Below, in pieces: positions 55,828 through 64,000 of a stretch of DNA of 64,000 nt. The stretch is from Aliidiomarina indica (GTDB lineage Bacteria; Pseudomonadota; Gammaproteobacteria; Enterobacterales; Alteromonadaceae): assembly GCF_015354615.1 (NCBI RefSeq), contig NZ_JACAVQ010000002.1, forward strand, positions 62,001-126,000. Reading direction: 5' to 3'. The notes beneath the pieces were generated by a model, which saw only the letters and a list, made by a program, of their open reading frames with translations, was not told the DNA's origin and did not search any database. Every line of letters starts with the position of its first letter. The first letter of the stretch is position 1. Both the position numbers and the translations under genes were made by a program.

Positions 55828-58713
55828 ATGTTGAGTATGCAGCATAATCGGATGATCACACTGAGCGCGTTTGTAGCCATATTCATGCTCGGCTGTTCTC
55901 CCGCCACCCCGCCAGAAGATGTAGTTGTTAAAGAGACCGGGGTTCAAACAAGTCCTAACGATACCCGCGAATACCGCGCAATTACCCTAGAGAATCAATT
56001 GCAGGTAGTGCTGGTGAGCGATCCGGAAGCGGAAAAATCGGCGGCAGCGCTTGCTGTCCGCGTCGGCAGCTTGCAAGACCCAGTTGAGCAACAAGGTATG
56101 TCGCATTATCTCGAGCACATGTTATTTCTTGGAACGGAGAAATACCCAGAGCCCGGTTCATACGACGAATTTATGTCGCAAAATGGCGGCATGAACAACG
56201 CCTATGCCGCACAAGATCATACAAACTACATGTTTGAAGTGAACAATAGTGCGTTACCAGAAGCTTTAGATCGCTTCGCCGACTTTTTCCGTGCGCCCTT
56301 GCTGTATCCAGAATATGCCGAGAAGGAAGTGAATGCGGTGCATTCAGAGTGGTCTATGCGCAGCGCTGCCGACGGCTTTATTCTTTTTGCCCTCCTTGGT
56401 GAAACAATCAACCCGGAACATCCAGCCGCACAGTTCAATATTGGTAACCTAGAAACCCTGCGCGATAAACCGGACAGCAAACTCCATGATGAACTCGTCG
56501 CGTTTTACGAGCGCTATTACTCGGCGAATCAAATGACAGCTGCGGTATTAGGTAATCGTTCACTAGATGAGCTAGAAATGCTGGCGCGGGATGCATTTGC
56601 CGATATTCCAAACCACGATGTTGATGCCCCTGTTGTGAACGTTCCCGCGGTGACCGAGCGTGATGAAGGAATACTTCTGCGTTATAAGCCGCAGATGGAA
56701 ATGCGTAGCTTCTTTATCGACTTCGTGATCGACAATAATCGCGATGACTACGCCTATAAGCCAAATGAGTTAGTCGCCTATTTACTGAATTCAGAAATGC
56801 CAGGTACGCCTGCCGCGCTGTTTCGCGAGTTAGGTTGGTTGGATAGTTTGGGAGCTTATGCACAACCCGATGTGTTTGGTAATCAAGGTCTCTTTAGAAT
56901 TGGCGCTGATCTTACCGAAGCCGGATACCAAAACCGTGAAGTCATGGTGGGTGTGTTGCTCAATTACCTTGAACAAATTCAGGAACAAGGAATTGAACGT
57001 AAGTATTATGAGGAATTAGAAACAGTTCTTGAAAATGACTTTACCTTCCTGCGCCGCCGTGGCGGTTTTCAATATACCATGGGGCTAGCGGCCAACTTAT
57101 TGCATTACCCCGCGGAACATGTAATTAGTCATTCCTATATTCTTCGCGATTACGACCCTGAGCGTATTAACAACGTGCTTGCGCAGTTGCTGCCTGAGCG
57201 GGCGCGTGTCACCTTTATTTCTCCCAATGAAGAGGTGGATACACCGATTCCATTTACGGAAGGTTTTTACGCGCGTGAGTCTTTAACCGAAGACACATTG
57301 ACCACATGGAAAGAACAAGGATCTGTGCATACTGTCCAGTTGCCTGACGTGAATCGTCTCTTACCTGAAGATTTAAGCGTGGTTGCAGGTGCGGTGCATG
57401 AACGCCCACAACACGTGGTTGATTCTGGAACCGCCTCCGCTTGGCTGATGCGCAGCGAGCGATTTGCAGAGCCACGGGCTGAAGTACGTATTCAGTTGTA
57501 TCAACCGTTCCACGCACGCAGTTTAGAAGAACAAATGGCACGTGCCGTGTTGATGGATATGTTTAGCTTGTCACAGCAGGCTCTTGGCCGGGAAGCATCG
57601 ATCGCGGGTGTGTCATTTAATTTATCTGCCAGTGATGGTTTGAATCTGTCTTTGTCCGGATTTAATGACAAGCAACCGCTATTAGCAGAACGGGTGTTGA
57701 CCGATTTTGCCGAGTTTGAACCAAGTGCACCGGCATTAGCACAATCCGTAGACCGTATTCGCCGCTCCATTCAGAATGCGAGATTACGATTCCCGGTTCA
57801 GCAATTAATGCCTAACTTCAACCAGCTGATGCGCTTGCCCTCCGCCGATGTGGACGCACAACTCGCTGCGCTTCAGCAAATCACACCTGCCGATATTCGT
57901 GCAGTTCGTGATCAGCTCCTGCAAAACAACATGCTGCGCATGTATGTTCATGGCAACTATTCAGACGAAGCCGTACAAGCGCTGGCCGCACGAATGGCGG
58001 AATTGGGTGGTGCCAACCGTGCTCAGTCGTTGACGCGCGCACCCATCGTGATCCCGAGTGCTGATTTACGGATCAGCTGGCAAGCAGACGTGTCATTGGA
58101 TGACACAGGCTTGCTAGATGTATGGATGTTAGAAGACGATTCTATGAAAAATCGTGCGCACGTGGCCTTACTTAATGAAATGATGAGTTCGCGCTTCTTT
58201 ACCGAATTGCGCACGGAAGATCAGCTCGGGTATTCTGTGGGTATTACCACGATTACACTCGATGATTACGCCGGATTAGGGTTTTTGATTCAAAGCCCGG
58301 TGCGTGGTCCAGCGCCTTTATTAGAACGCTTCGATACATTCCGAGCGCAATATGCGGAGCGCCTGGCAAGTATGACTGAAGAGGAGTTCAAACAGTTCCA
58401 ACAGGGCGTGTTAACCAACCTTACTCAGCCACCGCAAACATTAGCGGAAGAAGCGGGTCGTTTAATTACCGACTGGCAAAACCAACGTTATCGCTTTGAT
58501 TCACGTACTCGCTACCAACATGAACTCGAGTCGGCCACCTTAGCAAGTGTCAGCGCCTACTTTGATCGCCTGTTTAGTGCAAGCAATAGTGCGCGGGTAT
58601 TGGTGCAATTGCGTGGACGCAACTTCACTGACATCGATTTTGCCACGCTCGAAGAATTGCGTGTGATTGATAGCGTTAGCGCATGGAGCGACGAACGCTT
58701 GCAAAGCCAGTAA
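55828..58713 (+). CDS. Lipoprotein M16 family metallopeptidase (pitrilysin/insulinase-like)
   Basis: The 961-residue protein begins with a lipoprotein signal with lipobox FMLGC (Cys23), so it is probably membrane-anchored. The inverted zinc motif is HYLEHMLFLG (His93, Glu96, His97), with the third ligand in EVNAVHSEW. The length and the four-domain layout fit pitrilysin (protease III). It would degrade peptides of intermediate size in the periplasm. Pitrilysin of E. coli is soluble, so the lipobox is a difference. A hairpin follows its stop. Confidence 0.9.
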   Translation: MLSMQHNRMITLSAFVAIFMLGCSPATPPEDVVVKETGVQTSPNDTREYRAITLENQLQVVLVSDPEAEKSAAALAVRVGSLQDPVEQQGMSHYLEHMLFLGTEKYPEPGSYDEFMSQNGGMNNAYAAQDHTNYMFEVNNSALPEALDRFADFFRAPLLYPEYAEKEVNAVHSEWSMRSAADGFILFALLGETINPEHPAAQFNIGNLETLRDKPDSKLHDELVAFYERYYSANQMTAAVLGNRSLDELEMLARDAFADIPNHDVDAPVVNVPAVTERDEGILLRYKPQMEMRSFFIDFVIDNNRDDYAYKPNELVAYLLNSEMPGTPAALFRELGWLDSLGAYAQPDVFGNQGLFRIGADLTEAGYQNREVMVGVLLNYLEQIQEQGIERKYYEELETVLENDFTFLRRRGGFQYTMGLAANLLHYPAEHVISHSYILRDYDPERINNVLAQLLPERARVTFISPNEEVDTPIPFTEGFYARESLTEDTLTTWKEQGSVHTVQLPDVNRLLPEDLSVVAGAVHERPQHVVDSGTASAWLMRSERFAEPRAEVRIQLYQPFHARSLEEQMARAVLMDMFSLSQQALGREASIAGVSFNLSASDGLNLSLSGFNDKQPLLAERVLTDFAEFEPSAPALAQSVDRIRRSIQNARLRFPVQQLMPNFNQLMRLPSADVDAQLAALQQITPADIRAVRDQLLQNNMLRMYVHGNYSDEAVQALAARMAELGGANRAQSLTRAPIVIPSADLRISWQADVSLDDTGLLDVWMLEDDSMKNRAHVALLNEMMSSRFFTELRTEDQLGYSVGITTITLDDYAGLGFLIQSPVRGPAPLLERFDTFRAQYAERLASMTEEEFKQFQQGVLTNLTQPPQTLAEEAGRLITDWQNQRYRFDSRTRYQHELESATLASVSAYFDRLFSASNSARVLVQLRGRNFTDIDFATLEELRVIDSVSAWSDERLQSQ

Positions 58714-58724
58714 CACGTAAAGAG

Positions 58725-58746
58725 AAGGGGCACGGAAGTGCCCCTT
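58725..58746 (+). terminator. Hairpin after the M16 peptidase gene
   Basis: AAGGGGCAC (58725-58733) pairs with GTGCCCCTT (58738-58746) around GGAA. The flanking T tract is weak on both strands, so its terminator role is tentative. Confidence 0.55.
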
Positions 58747-58804
58747 TATGTGGTGTCGCAAATTTACTGAAAACAAGCCCGTAAAAGATAATCAGAGGGG
58801 CTGT

Positions 58805-60712
58805 TTATTCACTGTCATACACCTCTAATTGCTCGCTCACCTCGAGCCAGTCCGCTTCAGCTTGCTCCATCTGTGTACTGAGTTCACCTTGGCGTTTTAA
58901 CAGCGACGTTAACTTACTTTTATTCTCAGCTTGATATAACGCGGGCTCAGCTAATTCCGCTTCCACCTCGGCCAGCTCTTTCCCAAGGGATGCCATCTGT
59001 TGCTCCGCTTTACGCAGACGGTCCCGTAAAGGTTTAAGTGCTTGCCGTTGTTGGGCGGCCGCCTGTCGTTGTGCTTTTCGGTTTTGACTACTGTGCTCGG
59101 GGTCACTCTTGTTTGTCTCTACACTGGCTTGCTGACTTTGTTTTAATTGCTCATTGAGCCATTGTGAGTAGGCATCAAGATCGCCTGGAAAGGCTTCAAC
59201 ATTGCCATGGGCGACTAAGTAATAATCATCAACGGTGGCCCGCAAGAAATGACGATCATGGGAGACTATTACCATGGCGCCGGAAAACTCCTGCAACGCG
59301 ATCACCAATGCTTCTCGCATATCTAAATCTAAGTGGTTGGTGGGCTCATCGAGCAACAGAAGATTGGGTTGTTGATAGATGAGCAGCGCCAATACCAACC
59401 GAGCTTTCTCGCCACCAGAAAAAGGGCCAACAGGCTCGTAGGCCCGATTACCACTAAAACCAAATCGCCCTAAAAAGTTACGCAAATCTTGCTCTGTGGC
59501 GCTGCGATCGACCCGTTGCAAATGGGCCAATGCTGAATCATCAAGCTGTAACGTATCAAGTTGGTGTTGGGCAAAATAGCCAATCGCAAGGCCAGGGTTC
59601 GCCGCACGTTCGCCTGACAGCGGATGAAGCTCACCGGCTAGCAACTTCATCAATGTCGATTTACCCGCGCCGTTGCGCCCGAGCAATCCTATGCGGCTGC
59701 CGGGCACTAAATTGAGCTGCACTTTGCGTAAAATAGTGGTGTCACCGTAACCCGCCTGAATCTGATCCAGTTGGATTAATGGGTTGGGTAATTTCTTCGG
59801 TTCCGGAAACGATAAATCAAAGGGCTCGTGGTCACCTAAGGGGGCTGTCGATGTCAGCTTTTCGATCGCTTTTAAGCGAGATTGCGCTTGTTTTGCCTTC
59901 GAGGCTTTGGCGCGAAAGCGATCAACGAATTTTTGCAGATGAGCCCGCTGTGCCTGTTCTTTTTCAAATAATTGTTGTTGTTGCGAACGGCGTTCACTGC
60001 GTTGTCGTTGGAACGAACTGTAGTCGCCAGCGTATTGCTGCGTCACTTTATGTTCAATATGAATGATCTGATTGACTACGCCGTCAAGGAATTCGCGGTC
60101 GTGCGATATCACAATGGAGGTGCCTTCAAAGCGTTTTAGCCAGTTCTCAAGCCAGACAATCGCATCAAGATCGAGATGGTTCGTGGGCTCGTCGAGCAAG
60201 AGTAAATCAGCACGCGCGATCAAGGCTTGCGCCAAATTTAAGCGCATTCGCCAGCCCCCGGAAAAGCTGCGCACAGGGTGCTCAAGTTGAGCTTGGGTAA
60301 ACCCTAAGCCAATCAGTAGTTGTGCTGCCCGAGCATGAATATGGTAGCCGCCAATGGCATCGAGTTTGCCATGACAGCGGGCAATGGCATCACCATCATT
60401 ATTTCGTTCTGCTGCATCCAAAGCTGCCCGAGTTTGCGTATACTCGCTATCGCCTTGAATAACATAATCACGAGCAGGCGTGTCGAGGGCGGGTGTTTCT
60501 TGCGCAACGCTGGCAATGCGCCAAGCGCTCGGAATGCTGAGTTGGCCGGCATCTTCCTTTAGTTCGCCACGAAACAGGGCAAACAAACTAGATTTCCCAG
60601 CACCGTTCGCACCCACTAAACCGACACGGTGGCCGGGAAAAATGGTAAACTGTGCATTCAGTAATAAATGTTGTCCGCCGCGAATGAGACTGAGGCCGTC
60701 GGCTTGGATCAT
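58805..60712 (-). CDS. yheS: ABC-F family ATPase YheS
   Basis: ABC-F proteins bind the ribosome and resolve stalled translation. The 635-residue protein has two ATP-binding cassettes: Walker A GANGAGKSSLF and GRNGAGKSTLM, signatures SFSGGWRMRLN and FSGGEKARLVL, and Walker B LLLLDEPTNHLDLD in both. A charged linker between them includes the P-site tRNA interaction region, and a coiled-coil end (about 540-630) follows. Length and context with yheU and yheV indicate YheS (637 in E. coli). Confidence 0.95.
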   Translation of the reverse strand: MIQADGLSLIRGGQHLLLNAQFTIFPGHRVGLVGANGAGKSSLFALFRGELKEDAGQLSIPSAWRIASVAQETPALDTPARDYVIQGDSEYTQTRAALDAAERNNDGDAIARCHGKLDAIGGYHIHARAAQLLIGLGFTQAQLEHPVRSFSGGWRMRLNLAQALIARADLLLLDEPTNHLDLDAIVWLENWLKRFEGTSIVISHDREFLDGVVNQIIHIEHKVTQQYAGDYSSFQRQRSERRSQQQQLFEKEQAQRAHLQKFVDRFRAKASKAKQAQSRLKAIEKLTSTAPLGDHEPFDLSFPEPKKLPNPLIQLDQIQAGYGDTTILRKVQLNLVPGSRIGLLGRNGAGKSTLMKLLAGELHPLSGERAANPGLAIGYFAQHQLDTLQLDDSALAHLQRVDRSATEQDLRNFLGRFGFSGNRAYEPVGPFSGGEKARLVLALLIYQQPNLLLLDEPTNHLDLDMREALVIALQEFSGAMVIVSHDRHFLRATVDDYYLVAHGNVEAFPGDLDAYSQWLNEQLKQSQQASVETNKSDPEHSSQNRKAQRQAAAQQRQALKPLRDRLRKAEQQMASLGKELAEVEAELAEPALYQAENKSKLTSLLKRQGELSTQMEQAEADWLEVSEQLEVYDSE

Positions 60713-60826
60713 AAAAGCTGCTCGCTCGATGAAAAACTAATCGGCGGTGATCATACCTCAGTCGCGGATGGGATTCAGCACAATCTCATGGACTACACCA
60801 TGAGTAACATGAGGAATAAGATTGCG

Positions 60827-61042
60827 ATGACGCGCACCCGTAAACGATTTATCGCGGGGGCAGTTTGCCCCGCCTGTAAGGCCGAAGATTCTCTGATGGT
60901 ATATATGGAAGAGGACAAAGAGCATGTTCGCTGTGTGGAATGCGATTATCACATGAGTGAAGATGATCACACCTCAGAAGAACCGAAAGGCAAGGCAGCG
61001 GTAAAACGCGATCAAGTCATTGGTGTCTTTAAACCTGAATAA
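60827..61042 (+). CDS. yheV: YheV family putative zinc ribbon protein
   Basis: The 71-residue protein has the YheV pattern, MTRTRKRFIAGAVCPACKAE, with a zinc ribbon from CPAC (14-17) and CVEC (36-39) and an end DQVIGVFKPE. Function is unknown. The ATG at 60827 is preceded by AGGAA ten bases upstream. An upstream in-frame ATG (60809) lacks a ribosome site and would add six residues. It is divergent from yheS. Confidence 0.9.
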   Translation: MTRTRKRFIAGAVCPACKAEDSLMVYMEEDKEHVRCVECDYHMSEDDHTSEEPKGKAAVKRDQVIGVFKPE

Positions 61043-61050
61043 CAGGTTCC

Positions 61051-62208
61051 CTAAGCATCTCGGGGAAGTCCTTTTTCTATTATCCGCACTAAGCGTTTCA
61101 CTTGCTGGTTAGCGCTGTGGCCTTCTCGTTGTTTTCGCGCTAACTCAGTCAGTGCCCAATCAATATGTTCCCGCACCACCTCTGAGGCTGCAGCACGGCT
61201 TTCCTGTAAGGCCGTTATTAACTCTGGCTCAGGCGCGCTGTTGCCCATCGCAACTGCGAGATTACGTTGCCACCGCTCAAACCCAATCCGCCGAATAGGC
61301 GAGCCTTGAGTTTCAGTCAGGAAGGTTTCCTCGTCCCACGCCCAAAGTGCTAAAAGATCGGGCGCGTGCAGCGGATGGCGAGGTAAGAAATCGGCTTCGG
61401 GTGTGGGTGTGGCATAGCGATTCCACGGGCACACTAACTGACAGTCATCACATCCGTAAATCCTATTGCCCATTGGACGTCGAAACTCTTCTGGTATGGC
61501 ACCGTCATGTTCAATAGTGAGATAGGAAATACAGCGGCGCGCGTCGAGTAGATAAGGTTCAACAATGGCATTGGTGGGGCATATAGTAATGCAGGCAGTG
61601 CACTTACCACACTGCTCCGGTTGCGCTTGATCGGTGGGTAAGGGCAGATTAATTAGAAGCTCACCAAGAAAAAACCAAGAGCCGTCGTCTGCGTCAAGCA
61701 GCAGCGTGTGTTTCCCAGTCCAACCCAGACCCGCTTTTTCCGCCAAGGGACGCTCCAAAATTGGCGCTGAATCGACGAAAGGGCGAAAGTCCGGATTTGC
61801 GCCGGTAAGCTCTTCGTTGCAGTAGGCCTGAATGCGATCACCGAGCTGCTTTAAGCGTTTACGCATCACTTTGTGGTAGTCGCGACCTAGTGCATACCGG
61901 CTCACATAGGCTTTACGATCATCACTTAAAACCTCGGCGAAGCGGGCGCCTTTGGGTAAGTAATCCATACGCACGCAAATGGCGCGGACGCTGCCGGGAT
62001 GAAGTTCTTGAGGACGCGCCCGCAACATCCCATGACGTTCCATGTACTCCATGCTGCCGTGATACTTTTTATCGAGCCACTGTTGTAACGCTTTTTCATG
62101 TTTGCTCAAATCAAGATCGGTAATGCCAACCTGCTGGAAACCAAGTTCGACACCCCAAGATTTAATTTTTCCGGCAAGTTCGTGTAAGTCGGCTGTTGTT
62201 ATTGCCAC
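61051..62208 (-). CDS. queG: Epoxyqueuosine reductase
   Basis: QueG reduces epoxyqueuosine in tRNA to queuosine, using cobalamin and two [4Fe-4S] clusters. The 385-residue protein has the cluster motifs CGKCTACITICPTNAI and GCDDCQLVCPWNR (with the earlier C of DARRCISYL), the cobalamin-binding region near HKVMRKRLKQLGDRI, and a C-terminal HEAT-like repeat region. It is divergent from nnr, the conserved arrangement at the queG-nnr-tsaE locus. Confidence 0.96.
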   Translation of the reverse strand: MAITTADLHELAGKIKSWGVELGFQQVGITDLDLSKHEKALQQWLDKKYHGSMEYMERHGMLRARPQELHPGSVRAICVRMDYLPKGARFAEVLSDDRKAYVSRYALGRDYHKVMRKRLKQLGDRIQAYCNEELTGANPDFRPFVDSAPILERPLAEKAGLGWTGKHTLLLDADDGSWFFLGELLINLPLPTDQAQPEQCGKCTACITICPTNAIVEPYLLDARRCISYLTIEHDGAIPEEFRRPMGNRIYGCDDCQLVCPWNRYATPTPEADFLPRHPLHAPDLLALWAWDEETFLTETQGSPIRRIGFERWQRNLAVAMGNSAPEPELITALQESRAAASEVVREHIDWALTELARKQREGHSANQQVKRLVRIIEKGLPRDA

Positions 62209-62251
62209 GCTTTGGTTATCCTGCTAATGAGAGAAACATAAAGGTGAAGCC

Positions 62252-63826
62252 ATGGAGCAACTCTTTAGTCACGGTATAAGTGACAGCATAAGTGACAGCA
62301 TACCACAGCAACTTTATCGACCTGAACAGGTGCGGCACATGGAAGCAGAAGCCGCTGCCAGGGCAGGTGTGGACATGTGGACATTAATGCAACGGGCTGG
62401 CGCCGCTGGCTGGACCTGTTTAGAACAGCATGCCTCGGCCGAAGACCAGATTGCGGTACTCTGCGGTCCGGGAAACAATGGCGGTGATGGTTATATCGTG
62501 GCCGCCTTGGCCAAAGAAGCCGGGTGGCAGGTGCGGTTGTTTGCCAGCGCTGAGCCGAAAACAACCGACGCACAGCGCGCATTGCAACAATGGTTGGATG
62601 CCGATGGTGAGGTTGAACCGCTTTTGGATTGGCCCGAAAGCGAACCCGATTGGATTGTTGATGCGCTTCTAGGTACCGGTATCGATAGCGATCTGCGCGG
62701 CGATATTCGTGAGTGTGTCGAGGGCGTCAATGAGGCCAAACTGTCGGTACTTGCATTAGATATACCCACTGGATTGCATGGCGACACGGGCTGTGCGCTA
62801 GGGGATGCAATCATTGCCGATCACACAGTAACCTTTGTGGCGGTTAAACGCGGCCTGTGCACAGGCGCAGCAACGGCGTACCGTGGCAAACTATGGTTTG
62901 CAGATTTGGGCATTCAGCGGGAATTTCGACTGCTGACGGAACCCGCGGCTTGGCACTTGCAGCAAGATCAACTTGGTCAGTGGCTCTCTCCTCGTCCTGC
63001 CCATAGTCACAAAGGCCAGCACGGACATGTCCTGATTGTTGGCGGTAGCCAAGGAATGGCAGGCGCGGTGCGTTTAGCGGGTACTGCCGCGTTGCGCGCT
63101 GGCGCTGGCAAAGTGACGGTGATCTGCGAACCGGGTCAGGAGTTTCTGGTAGGTCAGCAAGCGGAACTGATGGTTTTAGGGCTGGAGCCAGAAGATCCGC
63201 GGGTTGCGGAACTTATAGAGCAGGCCACAGTCTTTGCCATGGGGCCAGGATTAGGCCGTCAAGACTGGGGGCAGCGTTGGTGGAATTGGTATCTCCAAGG
63301 TTTAGAACGGAGTGACCCACAACTTGAGCTGCCGACCGTACTTGATGCCGACGCATTAAATTGGTTGGCCGAATCAGCGTTGGAACTATCGTCTCGTAAT
63401 CATTGGGTGCTGACACCTCATCCGGGCGAAGCATCACGGTTACTCGACTGTGACGGCAGCGATATTGAGGCAAATCGCTGGTTGGCGGCGCAAACCCTGC
63501 AAGAGCAGTTCGGTGGAGTCGTGGTGCTTAAAGGTGCAGGAAGTCTAATTTGTGGTAGCGAAGGCACCGCGGTGAGCCCATTTGGCTGTGCAGCGATGGC
63601 AAGCGCTGGCATGGGAGACGTGTTAACAGGTATGATAAGCGCATTAATGGGTCAGGCGGGCGCGCTGAACATCACGACAGAAGATAGTGTACGCGCGGCA
63701 GTGATGGCTCATGGCCTTGCGGGTGAGGCGGCGGCGCAGGCTTTGCGCCCCGGTACGTCACGCGGGTTGCTAGCGTCTGACTTGTTTCCTTGGATAGTAC
63801 ATTGGATAAACCCGAATGACTCGTGA
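62252..63826 (+). CDS. nnr: Bifunctional NAD(P)H-hydrate epimerase / ADP-dependent dehydratase
   Basis: Nnr repairs hydrated NADH and NADPH. The N-terminal YjeF epimerase domain shows [15 protein letters not shown] and [12 protein letters not shown]; the C-terminal dehydratase domain shows [41 protein letters not shown] and [11 protein letters not shown]. The 524 residues fit. The N-terminus has a short extension with an exact 12-bp tandem repeat (62276-62299), giving SDSISDSI. It overlaps the start of tsaE by 11 bp. Confidence 0.96.
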   Translation: MEQLFSHGISDSISDSIPQQLYRPEQVRHMEAEAAARAGVDMWTLMQRAGAAGWTCLEQHASAEDQIAVLCGPGNNGGDGYIVAALAKEAGWQVRLFASAEPKTTDAQRALQQWLDADGEVEPLLDWPESEPDWIVDALLGTGIDSDLRGDIRECVEGVNEAKLSVLALDIPTGLHGDTGCALGDAIIADHTVTFVAVKRGLCTGAATAYRGKLWFADLGIQREFRLLTEPAAWHLQQDQLGQWLSPRPAHSHKGQHGHVLIVGGSQGMAGAVRLAGTAALRAGAGKVTVICEPGQEFLVGQQAELMVLGLEPEDPRVAELIEQATVFAMGPGLGRQDWGQRWWNWYLQGLERSDPQLELPTVLDADALNWLAESALELSSRNHWVLTPHPGEASRLLDCDGSDIEANRWLAAQTLQEQFGGVVVLKGAGSLICGSEGTAVSPFGCAAMASAGMGDVLTGMISALMGQAGALNITTEDSVRAAVMAHGLAGEAAAQALRPGTSRGLLASDLFPWIVHWINPNDS

Positions 63827-64000
63827 ATATCAGGTTATATTGCCCGATGAAGAGGCAACCGTAGCGCTTGGAGCCGAAGTGGCTCGCGCTTGCAGCAAAG
63901 GTATAACGATTTATTTACGTGGCACCCTAGGCATGGGGAAAACCACCTTTAGCCGTGGATTTATGCATCAATTGGGGCATACAGGGGCGGTAAAAAGTCC
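63816..64000 (+). CDS. tsaE: tRNA threonylcarbamoyladenosine synthesis ATPase TsaE (3' part missing)
   Basis: TsaE, an ATPase needed for the t6A modification of tRNA, is represented here by its first 61 residues. They hold [19 protein letters not shown] and the Walker A motif [16 protein letters not shown]. The ATG overlaps the last codons of nnr, as in the E. coli queG-nnr-tsaE-amiB order. The gene runs off the right edge, so the rest cannot be checked. Confidence 0.92.
   Translation, partial: MTREYQVILPDEEATVALGAEVARACSKGITIYLRGTLGMGKTTFSRGFMHQLGHTGAVKS

Overview
This window is chromosomal DNA of a gammaproteobacterium. The gene content and the best-recognised proteins (SlmA, Dut, CoaBC, MutM, BioH, NfuA, PlsB, GlpG, FabR, GreB, OmpR/EnvZ, SthA, YrfG, NudE, YheS/U/V, QueG, Nnr) resemble Enterobacterales, Alteromonadales and Vibrionales. 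A lexA-sulA operon, a large cox operon, DUF3016, and several exported S9, M14 and M16 peptidases fit a marine Alteromonadales-type heterotroph, possibly Idiomarinaceae. That family call is an inference from gene content, not a measurement. I see no rRNA or tRNA genes, CRISPR arrays, insertion sequences, phage genes or defence islands. The window is essentially compact core chromosome.

Layout. (1) 1-9300: slmA-dut-coaBC and divergent radC, rpmB-rpmG, then a three-gene insertion (methyltransferase, DUF418/YeiB membrane protein, 2OG-Fe(II) oxygenase) before mutM, followed by bioH/gntX. In E. coli slmA, dut, coaBC, radC, rpmBG and mutM are nearly contiguous. (2) 9300-17400: a large exported M14 peptidase separates gntX from nfuA. 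Then come an unknown membrane-anchored protein, a DUF4397 lipoprotein, a MATE transporter and an exported polysaccharide deacetylase. (3) 17400-25900: an aa3/caa3-type cytochrome c oxidase cluster with three core subunits (CtaC with a fused cytochrome c domain), assembly factors (CtaG, SURF1, SCO), heme A synthesis (CyoE, CtaA) and two poorly characterised small membrane proteins. (4) 26100-32600: lexA-sulA with two LexA boxes, divergent from plsB, then ubiA-ubiC-glpG-glpE. (5) 32500-42400: threonine catabolism (kbl-tdh), coaD, pckA, a GGDEF/EAL protein and an S9 peptidase. (6) 42400-49600: fabR divergent from a membrane fatty-acid desaturase with a consensus-matching FabR operator, then an AEC transporter, tex, csrA, a DUF3016 protein, greB and a small lipoprotein. 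(7) 49700-64000: ompR-envZ, sthA, yrfG, nudE-cysQ, yheU, an M16 lipoprotein peptidase, yheS, yheV, queG, nnr and the start of tsaE.

Physiology. Exported peptidases, threonine degradation and PEP carboxykinase suggest growth on peptides and amino acids with gluconeogenesis. The oxidase cluster indicates aerobic respiration. Membrane lipid supply is represented by PlsB, the desaturase and FabR, with FabR probably tuning unsaturation.

The most informative non-coding signals are the FabR operator over the desaturase promoter, a near-consensus IscR type-1-like site ahead of nfuA, the paired SOS boxes at lexA, and clear intrinsic terminators. The best lead for new biology is the unnamed protein in the cox cluster (20006-20578). 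It carries a CxxxC and a distal His arranged like SCO copper ligands. I did not find a wholly new multi-gene system.
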